A stretch of DNA of 38,906 nt from NCBI GenBank assembly GCA_019752515.1, contig JAIEMB010000010.1, forward strand, positions 1 through 38,906, read 5' to 3'. The position numbers and the translations under genes were made by a program. Within the stretch, counting starts at the first letter, position 1, and every line of letters begins with the position of its first letter. This document shows positions 27,214 to 34,516 of this stretch, piece after piece. The notes under the pieces are model-generated. The model was not told the origin of the DNA. It did no database searches and saw only the letters and a list, made by a program, of their open reading frames with translations. Origin of the DNA: Alphaproteobacteria bacterium. GTDB taxonomy: Bacteria; Pseudomonadota; Alphaproteobacteria; UBA9655.

Positions 27214-27406
27214 ATGCAAATCAGCTGTAAGGATTGTGGGAACTATAAATTTGTAAGAAACGGGAAAGTAAGAAAGCATCAAAGATATAAATGCAAAGAA
27301 TGTGGCCTATCTTTTATAGAAGGTGACCGCCGACAGAAAACACCCGTTGAAGTCCAATCTCTAGCTGTGTTGCTGTATGGGATGGGAAAATCAAATTACG
27401 GTTTAT
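27214..27406 (+). pseudogene. IS1-family transposase, 5' portion (interrupted)
   Basis: ATG at 27214 opens MQISCKDCGNYKFVRNGKVR, a zinc-finger start (CKDC ... CKEC), followed by LSFIEGDRRQ and SLAVLLYGMGKSNYG, the helix-turn-helix. The frame then runs into the inserted element and stops at 27420. AAGGCAGG lies before the ATG. Confidence 0.88.
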
Positions 27407-27451
27407 GGATATGCAGCTGACTGGCATAACTGCTAGAGGTAGCATGCAAGT

Positions 27452-28380
27452 ATGTCAGACTATCCCAAAATCTATGGCGAATTTGTAAAAGGGTTTCCTG
27501 ATGATGCTGCGTGTTACGCTTACCTCTTTCACATACGCTGGCCGAATAGCTTTATCTGTGCACGATGTGAATCAGGCAAATATTGGTTGGACAAAGAAGG
27601 ACTTTACCGCTGTCATAAGTGCCTTTTTAAATCTTCGATAACCGCTGGTACGATTTTCCAAGATCGCAAGAAGCCGCTTTTACAATGGTTTCACGCAGCA
27701 TGGCATATCACCGAAAATAAACATGGGACAAGCGCTAGGAGTTTACAGCAAGCCCTAGGGCTAGGAAGTTATCATACAGCTTGGGCTTGGCTTCATAAAT
27801 TCCGAGTTGCAATGGTTTCTCCTCAACGGGATAAGTTATGTGGAGAAATAGAAGTAGATGAAATCTTTATTGGTGATCCAAAACCAGGCAAGCGAGGGCG
27901 CGGTGCAGATGGAAAAGAACTCGTGCTGGTTGCCGCAGAAAAGGATGGTCAACATATAGGGCGAATCCGCTTAGTACATATTAGCGATGCAAGGGCAGAA
28001 ACGTTGAATACAGCTCTTGGCTACATCATCAAACCAGGCTCCACCATCTATACTGATGGATGGTCTGGATATAGCACAAAACAGCTAAGAATCTTGGGAT
28101 ATTCTCATGTGATTGTTCATACTAATGGCCATCTCGGTGACAATCTCCTGCCATTTGCCAACATTATAGCATCTCTTCTAAAACGCTGGTTACTTGGGAT
28201 TTTACAGGGGGGGAATACAAGCGACGCACCTTGGCTATTATCTGGACGTATTTACATTTCGCTTCAACCTTAGAACCTCTAAATTTAGGGGCATGTTATT
28301 CTATCGCCTTTTAGAAAATGCTATCAACATTAGTCCCCCAGTAGAAGCTTCATTCAAAGGCGGAAAACCGCCTATCACTT
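27452..28380 (+). pseudogene. IS1595-family (ISXO2-like) transposase with one frameshift
   Basis: The first 250 or so residues are intact: N-terminal zinc ribbon (CARC ... CHKC, about 39-62), FKSSITAGTIFQDRKKPLLQWF, the DDE core with EIEVDEIFIGD and TIYTDGWSGY, and ASLLKRWLLG. At a run of seven G (28207-28213) the frame is lost and ends at 28273. With six G the frame would read QGGIQATHLGYYLDVFTFRFN and go on to EASFKGGKP, the normal family C-terminus, ending at 28380. So one extra G separates it from a full-length enzyme of about 308 residues. Slippage at the G run could restore some product; a sequencing error is also possible. Confidence 0.88.
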
Positions 28381-28419
28381 AACCAAGAGCTAGAGAAAAG
28401 TCTAACAATAAAAAATAAA

Positions 28420-28448
28420 TTGACAAAAAAAGTATATTTGTTTATTTT
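28420..28448 (+). promoter_or_regulatory. Promoter of the passenger gene inside the IS1595 element
   Basis: TTGACA (28420-28425) and TATTTT (28443-28448) are spaced by exactly 17 bases in a very AT-rich segment, 54 bases upstream of the ATG at 28503. The cargo therefore appears to carry its own promoter. Confidence 0.65.
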
Positions 28449-28502
28449 AACTATATTAACAATAATTGTATTGTATTGTGTTTTGTTAAAAAGGAATTTT
28501 AT

Positions 28503-29267
28503 ATGAAAAAGTTATTATCTTGTGCTTCTTTTGCAGCACTCGCTCTCTGTTTAACTCCTCATGTGTCATATGCTATGGAAGATTCAGAAGTGGAACAAAA
28601 TTCAACAATTCAAAGAGTGAAAAATGTCCAAGCAGTAGCAAACTATTTGGGATCAGATATTAATCCTAAAGTTGCCCTATATGGTGAAGGAGATGCTCAT
28701 ACAAAAGAATCAAATTATACTCCATTCCTAACTATTGATATGGATCCTCAAAGCTGTCCAAAGGTACATGCTGATATTACAAATTTAGAAGATATGGCCG
28801 TTATTCCCTCTGGACAACTGGATCTTGTAGAATTGCGAAACATTCCAACCCCTGTTTTTTCTCGAAAACCTGGAATTACATTTGGTGATATCTCACGTGT
28901 TTTAAAAGAGGGAGGCACACTAAAGTTTAATGATATGTGGGGAGGCCAGGATGCCTCTAGCCTAAAATCACGTTTTCTTCAAGGTAATGCGCAACTTAAA
29001 GAATCAAATTCAGAAGTTTATGCACGATTTGAAGCAATGCCTGCTAAGAAATTGGTGAAGGCTTTTCGAGATCGGGGTCAGCTTAACCCCTTTGATCAGT
29101 ACTTAGAACAAAGTGATTATGCCGAGTGCAAGGGTAAAAAGGTTACTGAAACATCTCTCTGGGTTGCCTATACGGAACAGCTCTCTACGTTTTTTGAAAA
29201 GGTTGGCTTTACGAATCTAACCTATCATACAGAAGGCTACAGTTTCTGGACGGTGCGTAAGAAATAA
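28503..29267 (+). CDS. Exported class I methyltransferase-like protein, transposon passenger (254 aa)
   Basis: The signal peptide is MKKLLSCASFAALALCLTPHVSYA. The mature part looks like a SAM-dependent methyltransferase: ALYGEGDAHTKESNYTPFLTIDMDP (loop and strand at the motif I/II position), CPKVHADITNLEDM (motif III-like acidic turn), ISRVLKEGGTLKFND (post-motif strand) and FFEKVGFTNLTYHTEGYSFWTVRKK (typical C-terminal beta hairpin). The canonical GxGxG loop is degenerate, so catalysis is unsure. AAGGA precedes the ATG; an in-frame ATG at 28476 is ignored because the signal peptide starts at 28503. The gene lies wholly within the IS1595 inverted repeats. Confidence 0.75.
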   Translation: MKKLLSCASFAALALCLTPHVSYAMEDSEVEQNSTIQRVKNVQAVANYLGSDINPKVALYGEGDAHTKESNYTPFLTIDMDPQSCPKVHADITNLEDMAVIPSGQLDLVELRNIPTPVFSRKPGITFGDISRVLKEGGTLKFNDMWGGQDASSLKSRFLQGNAQLKESNSEVYARFEAMPAKKLVKAFRDRGQLNPFDQYLEQSDYAECKGKKVTETSLWVAYTEQLSTFFEKVGFTNLTYHTEGYSFWTVRKK

Positions 29268-29298
29268 GGAAGTTTTAACTGTGTAGTCTCAAGAATGA

Positions 29299-29324
29299 AT
29301 ACCCCAGAAACTCACCTGGGGTAT
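29299..29324 (+). terminator. Hairpin after the passenger gene
   Basis: ATACCCCAG (29299-29307) pairs perfectly with CTGGGGTAT (29316-29324) across an 8-base loop. Only two Ts follow, so it is a moderate terminator; it closes the cargo unit just inside the right inverted repeat. Confidence 0.55.
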
Positions 29325-29355
29325 TTCTGGAGATATGCCAGTCAACTGCATACCC

Positions 29356-29890
29356 AAATTACGGTTTTATTGCAAAACTCTTTAAGGTCTCAAGAACCGC
29401 AGTGTATCATTGGATTCGTAATTTCTGTGAGGATATACCACCCCCTCAGGCACCCGAAGGAGACAATGATATTGAGTTTGATGAGATGTGACATTACGTT
29501 ACGTCAAAAAAAAACAAACGCTGGATATGAAAAGTCTTAGATCGTCATGAAGGGAAAACCCTTACCTGGGTTACAGGCCATCGTAATGCTAAAACCTTCC
29601 AAAGACTTTATGAAAAAGTAAAGCACGTCAAAGGAAACTTCTGCACTGATGATTGGGAAGTTTGCTCCAAGGTCTTGCCTCAAGAGAGACATATCATAGG
29701 AAAGGCGGGAACAACACACATCGAAAGCGACAATGCAAACACACGCCATCACCTGGGCCGCATGACAAGGCGCCCAAAAGTTGTTTCAAGAAGCGAAGAT
29801 ATGGTTGATCTTTCCTTGCGTCTCTGGAGATTCCTGCAGGAGCCAGACCATTTTGAAATAATTAGAGAGAAATTCGTGCTTCTCTTTTAA
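29356..29890 (+). pseudogene. IS1-family transposase, 3' portion (interrupted, two TGA)
   Basis: It resumes as YGFIAKLFKVSRTAVYHWIRNFCEDIPPPQ, then the catalytic core with DDWEVCSKVLPQERH, then HIESDNANTRHHLGRMTRRPK, ending LLF with TAA at 29888-29890. Two in-frame TGA codons occur at conserved Trp positions (first at 29489-29491, in the EMW motif; the second 40 bases later in RWIW). Both are G-to-A changes of TGG. No frameshift is needed, so decay is recent. Confidence 0.88.
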
Positions 29891-29901
29891 TTAACAACCC
29901 C

Positions 29902-29909
29902 GTAAAATT
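29902..29909. repeat. Right target-site duplication of IS1-family copy B
   Basis: Exact repeat of GTAAAATT at 27145-27152, abutting the right inverted repeat. Confidence 0.85.
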
Positions 29910-29980
29910 TATTATCTAAATAATATAATAAATTATTAAATCAAGAAAAAATATCCACAAGATATTCTACTTTTTTATTT

Positions 29981-30763
29981 TTATATTTCTGTAAAATCCA
30001 AAATTAACTTTTTACATTCCTCTTCAAACAAACGTTTTTCCCGTTCTGTCAAAAACCTTAGCGTTCGTGTTTGCTCATTTAAAACGATTTCATTAATTTT
30101 TAGCTCTTCCCTTATTCCCTTAAAACTAAAAGGGCATCCATAATATTTAGGATCTTGGCCATCCATTAAGTATTTAACAATATCCTGATCCAATTTTACC
30201 CTATGTGACTCACTAGCTATCATCGCATAATAACCATTGAATTCAATTTTAATTGAATCACTTTTCTTACTTTCGAAAATGTAACTTTCAATATTTTTGT
30301 ATATAGCATATAGGACAATAGGGCGAACACCCTTTATTACTTCAGCGTGCTGTTCCTCGGGTGTTAAGAGTTTTAATCGGTTTTGGGCATCTAGTACTAT
30401 TCCCTCCTTCATCAAAGCTTCCCGCACTCCCTTGAAGCTTTCGTTACAACCTCGCAATTCTGGATCAACGCCCGTTTGTAAGTAATCGAGAATCTGTTGA
30501 TCCAACTTATGGTTATTATCATTAAGTTTTAATTCCCACTTTAAACTCACCCAGTGTGGACAAAGAGATTCTTTGTTAGGATTTAAAATTGGCTCAAGAT
30601 TATCTTGCACAAGACTACGTACAATATGACGCGCTCTACGTTTAACATCCTCAGGTTGGTTAGGATGAATGATTTTAAGGCCAACGCCTAATTTTTCTTG
30701 ATCCATACTATGAACACAATCTATACTCAAAAATATAGCCAGTATTTTGAACAAGATTTTCAT
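29981..30763 (-). CDS. Exported protein with an internal duplication (260 aa)
   Basis: The signal peptide is MKILFKILAIFLSIDCVHS. Two similar modules of about 100 residues follow. Their best-matching parts are HKLDQQILDYLQTGVDPELRGC-NESFKGVREALMKEGIVLD (first) and RVKLDQDIVKYLMDGQDPKYYGC-PFSFKGIREELKINEIVLN (second), each ending in a LLTPEE / LTEREK helix. Each module holds one GC-x4-FKG core. No family is recognised. GAGGGT precedes the ATG. It begins 80 bases from the right end of the nested transposon. Confidence 0.7.
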   Translation of the reverse strand: MKILFKILAIFLSIDCVHSMDQEKLGVGLKIIHPNQPEDVKRRARHIVRSLVQDNLEPILNPNKESLCPHWVSLKWELKLNDNNHKLDQQILDYLQTGVDPELRGCNESFKGVREALMKEGIVLDAQNRLKLLTPEEQHAEVIKGVRPIVLYAIYKNIESYIFESKKSDSIKIEFNGYYAMIASESHRVKLDQDIVKYLMDGQDPKYYGCPFSFKGIREELKINEIVLNEQTRTLRFLTEREKRLFEEECKKLILDFTEI

Positions 30764-31000
30764 TATAAACCCTCAATAGCGCAGCTCTATTTCATAGAAT
30801 AGAAAAAAAGTATAATGAAGGCAAGAAATTTGATCGATTTCAATTAACTGTTGTTAACAATAGACAGAAGTTGTCGTTTTCATAGGGATACAACGGATAG
30901 GATGCAATAGTCTTCAAAAAACACAAAAAACCTTATCCTTCTTTAGAATTTATTAAGGATTTATCTTTTATGTTTGGAAGGTAATCTAAAGGAGAATGCT

Positions 31001-31237
31001 ATGCGTAATGTCCCCCATCAGCTATTAATATTTAAAGTATTTTTATCCTTTTTGTTTTTATTGCTGACAACGGAACTTTCATCTCTCCAAGCCCTATCCC
31101 CTTTAACAGCCCATACATGTGAAAAAAATAAGATACATGAAATGCAGTCTTGCAAACTACAACCAAATGACCTTGAGTTTTTCAAGTGTAGCGAAGAAGC
31201 CACCCAAAGGCATAATGCCTGTATAATGGCGATTTAA
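31001..31237 (+). CDS. Small exported Cys peptide (78 aa)
   Basis: The start at 31001 has AAAGGAG upstream; the frame is open to an upstream TTG at 30974, which lacks such support. A signal peptide (LLIFKVFLSFLFLLLTTELSSLQA) leaves about 45 residues with four cysteines: TCEKNKIHEMQSCKLQPNDLEFFKCSEEATQRHNACIMAI. The C-x9-C ... C-x10-C pattern suggests a disulfide-stapled helical hairpin. The SCKLQPNDLE stretch resembles VCLKLHPNGLE of the 16533 protein. Confidence 0.6.
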   Translation: MRNVPHQLLIFKVFLSFLFLLLTTELSSLQALSPLTAHTCEKNKIHEMQSCKLQPNDLEFFKCSEEATQRHNACIMAI

Positions 31238-31264
31238 GGGTTAAGGGTTAAGGTCTAAATCAAA

Positions 31265-31768
31265 TTAATTCAAATCCGCCCATCTATGACTACTGATAAC
31301 ATTAAAACTACCATCTTCCAAAACTTCGTAGATGGTTTTCATCGTCCCCAAAAGTGGCTGTTCAGGGTGGGCTTCATAAGCTGCTTTTAATTGGGCATCT
31401 GGTGGATTAATAATAAGTAATTTGCTATTCAATTGATATTTTACACCAATAATAGAAGAAAACTTATCGATAATCTTCCCTGTTTTAGCATCAATAACCC
31501 AATCTTCCTCACATTGTGTACCGCAACCAATGGCAACAACGGTATAGTGTCCTGCAAAGTTAGGTCCCCCTTGCGCCCCTTCTAGTAATTTCGTTTTATA
31601 GGTTTGAGCCCCTGAATAGCTGCTTATATCCACAGGTGATGGCTCTCCTGTTAACTTGTCGCTTTCTTGTATAGGGTACTTGGAAAATTCTGGTAATTCA
31701 TTATTTGCATATACGTTTATTGGGCAGATAAAAATTGTGGAAAAAAGAAAAGCTCTTAAAATTTTCAT
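31265..31768 (-). CDS. Predicted periplasmic protein of unknown function (167 aa)
   Basis: The signal peptide is MKILRAFLFSTIFICPINVYA. The mature part contains GAQGGPNFAGHYTVVAIGCGTQCEEDWVIDAKTGKIID, a pattern I recognise from widespread uncharacterised periplasmic proteins (GPNFAGHY ... WGCGTxC ... DAKTG). The C-x3-C pair probably forms a disulfide or metal site. GGGAGC is found upstream of the ATG. It converges with the small peptide at 31001 across 27 bases. Function unknown. Confidence 0.75.
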   Translation of the reverse strand: MKILRAFLFSTIFICPINVYANNELPEFSKYPIQESDKLTGEPSPVDISSYSGAQTYKTKLLEGAQGGPNFAGHYTVVAIGCGTQCEEDWVIDAKTGKIIDKFSSIIGVKYQLNSKLLIINPPDAQLKAAYEAHPEQPLLGTMKTIYEVLEDGSFNVISSHRWADLN

Positions 31769-31856
31769 ATTACTTATTGCTCCCTTAGTTTCTAATTAAA
31801 GATTAATCCCACTCAAAATCATGTGTCAACATTTTATACAACTGTAGCTCTATGAC

Positions 31857-32621
31857 TCAAACTTCAATCACAAGCCCATCGTATGCTGGCTCCACTCCTT
31901 TTGGAAGAATTTCTATGAGCTTATCATAATCCAAAAGATGGGACATGTGCGTTAAATAGGCTTGACGCGGTTTAACGCGTTGAATCCACTCCAATGTTTT
32001 ATCAAGATGGGCATGAGTCGGACGGGCATCCATAGCAATACAGTCCACAATCCAAACGTCAATTCCTTCTAGGGCTTTGAAAGCTGCATCTTCTAAATCA
32101 ACTACATCCGTTGAATAAGCTACTTTACCAAAACGATACCCAATTGACGTTGAATATCCGTGACCTTGAACATAGGGGATGATTGGAATGTCTCCTATTT
32201 GAAAAGGACCATCAATCACATGCGTTACTACAAAAGCACGATAAATATCTGGCCGCATCTCGTCTGCAGGAAAAGCATATGCAAATCGATTTTTCAAAAA
32301 AATGATTGTCTCCATATTCCCATAAAGAGGGATGGGCATCTTATGACGGAAAAGAAAAGGTCTTAAATCGTCAATCCCATGAGTATGGTCCGCATGATCA
32401 TGGGTATAAACAATACCATCAATTTTCTGAATTCCTGCAGTTAAGCACTGCTCACGTAAATCAGGGGATGTATCTACTAAAAGAGTCGTTTCTCCTTCTT
32501 GTACCGAAATTGAAGCACGACGTCGTCGGTTTTTAGGATTCTGCGGGTTACACCTTCCCCATTCTCCCGTAATAAGGGGAACACCTCCCGAAGCACCACA
32601 TCCTAAAATGGTTACACGCAT
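31857..32621 (-). CDS. MBL-fold metallo-hydrolase, PhnP-like phosphodiesterase
   Basis: A 254-residue metallo-beta-lactamase-fold protein. MRVTILGCGASGGVPLITGEWGRCNPQNPKNRRRRASISV is the PhnP-type N-terminus; YTHDHADHTHGIDDLRPF carries the metal-binding HxHxDH near residue 75. VAYSTDVVDL, VDCIAMDARPTHAHLDKTLEW and YLTHMSHLLDYD supply the remaining ligands. Relatives hydrolyse cyclic phosphodiesters; the alphaproteobacterial copies beside tatD have no proven substrate. The start overlaps the end of tatD by 10 bases, so the pair is translationally coupled. The stop is TGA. Confidence 0.9.
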   Translation of the reverse strand: MRVTILGCGASGGVPLITGEWGRCNPQNPKNRRRRASISVQEGETTLLVDTSPDLREQCLTAGIQKIDGIVYTHDHADHTHGIDDLRPFLFRHKMPIPLYGNMETIIFLKNRFAYAFPADEMRPDIYRAFVVTHVIDGPFQIGDIPIIPYVQGHGYSTSIGYRFGKVAYSTDVVDLEDAAFKALEGIDVWIVDCIAMDARPTHAHLDKTLEWIQRVKPRQAYLTHMSHLLDYDKLIEILPKGVEPAYDGLVIEV

Positions 32622-33403
32622 GGCAATCTCACTTTTGAAAAAAGAGTTAAAAAATTATGAGATGTGCAGTCGCTTATCATCTCAAAAGGTACTTTTTTAA
32701 TTTCAGCAAGCTTTTTAGCCGTTTCTACAACAAATGCAGGCTCATTGGGTTTGCCACGATAGGGTTCGGGAGCAAGAAAGGGAGAATCGGTTTCAACAAG
32801 TAGTTTTTCTAAAGGAACTTCCTTTAAAATGTCTCTCAAGGCTTCGGCATTTTTAAAGGTAATAATTCCTGAGACAGAAATATAAAACCCAAGATCAAGG
32901 GCTTGATCTCTCAACCAAGCGCTCCCTGTAAAACAATGAATAAGCCCACGCGCCCTGCCCCTACCCACCGTTTTTAAAAGTTCAATCGTATCTGCTTCAG
33001 CATCTCGTGTATGAATAATAAGCGGAAGATCGGATTCAACAGCCGCTTCAATATGAATTTTATATGATCGTTTTTGGTCTTCAGGCGAACTATGTTTGTA
33101 ATAATAATCAAGGCCTGTTTCTCCAAACCCTACCATTTTTGGATGCTTTGCCTCTTCCACTAATAACTTGTAAAAGTCTTTGTCTGGCATGACATGTTGA
33201 GCTTCGTGAGGATGCACGCCAAGGGAAGCAAATACTTCTGAATGCTCCTCTGCAATACGGGTGAGAACGGGTATCTTTGTAAGGTCTGTACAAATCGTTA
33301 AAAACCCCCTGACATTTACCTCTCCCGCACGCTTCAAGGTTCCTTCTATATCATTTGAAAGAGGCTCGTAATCCAAATGACAATGACTATCGATAAGAAA
33401 CAT
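32612..33403 (-). CDS. tatD: TatD-family metal-dependent deoxyribonuclease
   Basis: A 263-residue amidohydrolase-fold nuclease: IDSHCHLDYEPL (first metal ligands), LGVHPHEA, VGFGETGLDYYY, IIHTRDAEADT, LIHCFTGSA and LLVETDSPFLAPEPYRGKPNEPA are all canonical. TatD proteins are 3'-5' exonucleases on single-stranded DNA/RNA or D-aminoacyl-tRNA deacylase-like. In many alphaproteobacteria the order is metG-tatD-MBL hydrolase; here only the last two are present, with the RND genes divergent upstream. Confidence 0.94.
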   Translation of the reverse strand: MFLIDSHCHLDYEPLSNDIEGTLKRAGEVNVRGFLTICTDLTKIPVLTRIAEEHSEVFASLGVHPHEAQHVMPDKDFYKLLVEEAKHPKMVGFGETGLDYYYKHSSPEDQKRSYKIHIEAAVESDLPLIIHTRDAEADTIELLKTVGRGRARGLIHCFTGSAWLRDQALDLGFYISVSGIITFKNAEALRDILKEVPLEKLLVETDSPFLAPEPYRGKPNEPAFVVETAKKLAEIKKVPFEMISDCTSHNFLTLFSKVRLPCV

Positions 33404-33470
33404 ATTTATTTCCCTAAATTTTTCTCTTATATATCATACACAGAAACTTCTTTGGTCTAAAGGATATAAA

Positions 33471-34475
33471 ATGCTAAAGTACTTTCTTTTCTTCCTTTTT
33501 CTCACAACAGCTTTAAAAGCAGAAGAACCTCCACAAGTTATCGTTTTAACATCCGTAAAAGAAGGATCCTTATCTCATCAGCTCAATGGAGTAGGGACAT
33601 TTACGGCTTATAGTGACATTGTTTTGAAGGCCCCCACTTCAGGCCGTATCAATGCGATCCATTTTAAGGAGGGTGAACACTGTAAGGCAAATCAAGAACT
33701 TATTACCTTTTATAACAAGGAACAAGAAGCTTCTCTAAGGAAAGCAGAGGCTGCTCTTAAGTTGAGCCAAACATCATTTCACCGTAAAAAGGAATTGTAT
33801 AAAAAGCAATTTATAAGCCCTCAAGATCTTGAAAACAGTGAAGCAAAAGTTAAATCTGATGAGGCTGAAGTTGCGCTCGCTAAGGAACAGTTGGAAAAAA
33901 CTCACGTTTTTTCTCCTTTTGATGGTGTGCTATCCTCTCGGAAAGTTTCAAAAGGATCGTATGTCCTTGAAGGAGACGAGCTTGTCCGAATTCAAGATCT
34001 CACTCCTATTCGTCTTACGTTTCAATTACCTCAGCGGGATATTCCTTTAATAAAGGTTGGGGATAAGGTTCTCGCAACAACAGACATCTATCCTGACAAA
34101 ACCTTTGAGGGGAAGATCGAAGCCATTGAACCTTCCGTCAATGAAGAAACTCGAAGTGTAACTGTCTTTGCAACTTTCGATAACAAAGAGGAGCTTTTAA
34201 TTCCGGGTCTTTATGGGAATGCTCTCCTTACTTCCTCGTGTGAGAAAAAGAAAACTTTGGTGATAGCTGAACAAACTCTACTTGTTCGCCAAGACGGAAC
34301 GTACGTCTATAAAAAAGAAAATGATATAGCCGTGTTAACAAAAGTTACACTTGGAATACGTACAGCTGACCAAGCCGAAATCACATCAGGCCTCAAACTT
34401 GGAGATCAGATCGTTCTTGAAGGACAAGATAAAATTCATGACGGTTCACCTATAACAACAGAAAGTGTCCCGTAA
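33471..34475 (+). CDS. RND efflux periplasmic adaptor (membrane fusion protein)
   Basis: A 334-residue HlyD/AcrA-type adaptor. The signal peptide is MLKYFLFFLFLTTALKA. Then come the barrel-sandwich halves (IVLKAPTSGRINAIHFKEGEHCKANQELITF and THVFSPFDGVLSSRKVSKGSYVLEGDELVRI) around a coiled coil (about 85-140), a beta-barrel with PDKTFEGKIEAIEPSVNEETRSVTV, and a membrane-proximal domain. It links the inner-membrane pump to an outer-membrane channel. AAAGGA precedes the ATG. It lies 41 bases upstream of the pump gene; no TolC-like gene is nearby. Confidence 0.92.
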   Translation: MLKYFLFFLFLTTALKAEEPPQVIVLTSVKEGSLSHQLNGVGTFTAYSDIVLKAPTSGRINAIHFKEGEHCKANQELITFYNKEQEASLRKAEAALKLSQTSFHRKKELYKKQFISPQDLENSEAKVKSDEAEVALAKEQLEKTHVFSPFDGVLSSRKVSKGSYVLEGDELVRIQDLTPIRLTFQLPQRDIPLIKVGDKVLATTDIYPDKTFEGKIEAIEPSVNEETRSVTVFATFDNKEELLIPGLYGNALLTSSCEKKKTLVIAEQTLLVRQDGTYVYKKENDIAVLTKVTLGIRTADQAEITSGLKLGDQIVLEGQDKIHDGSPITTESVP

Positions 34476-34516
34476 ATTCTATTTTTCTACTGAATCGCAA
34501 AAGGATTATAACGATA

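Larger units (their letters stand above)
27407..29355 (+). mobile_element. IS1595-family element with a passenger gene, inserted in IS1 copy B
   Basis: The terminal inverted repeats are 27407-27433 (GGATATGCAGCTGACTGGCA at the tip) and 29329-29355 (reverse complement starting GGGTATGCAGTTGACTGGCA), about 23 of 27 positions identical. The flanks duplicate the target as AAATTACGGTTTAT (27393-27406) and AAATTACGGTTTTAT (29356-29370), longer than the 8 bp usual in the family and differing by one T. Inside are a frameshifted transposase, a consensus promoter, the exported methyltransferase-like gene and a hairpin. Passenger genes are known in the IS1595 family. Confidence 0.85.
27153..29901 (+). 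mobile_element. IS1-family element, copy B, split by an IS1595-family element
   Basis: The left inverted repeat begins at 27153 and the right one ends at 29901; both share the core GTTAATTAAAAGAGA and both touch an 8-bp duplication (GTAAAATT). Without the insert the element would be about 780 bp, a normal IS1 size. At 27393-27406 its transposase gene is broken by the element at 27407-29355 and resumes at 29356. Copies A (7661) and C (38642) are relatives. Confidence 0.88.

Noticed and set aside
29356-29890. Two TGA codons at conserved Trp positions of the IS1 transposase, suggesting TGA read as Trp
   Set aside because: All full-length conserved genes here (dnaK, pnp, hemA, rph and others) keep Trp as TGG, and TGA serves as the stop of the tetR, TrpX-like and PhnP-like genes. 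Two G-to-A changes in a disrupted pseudogene explain it.
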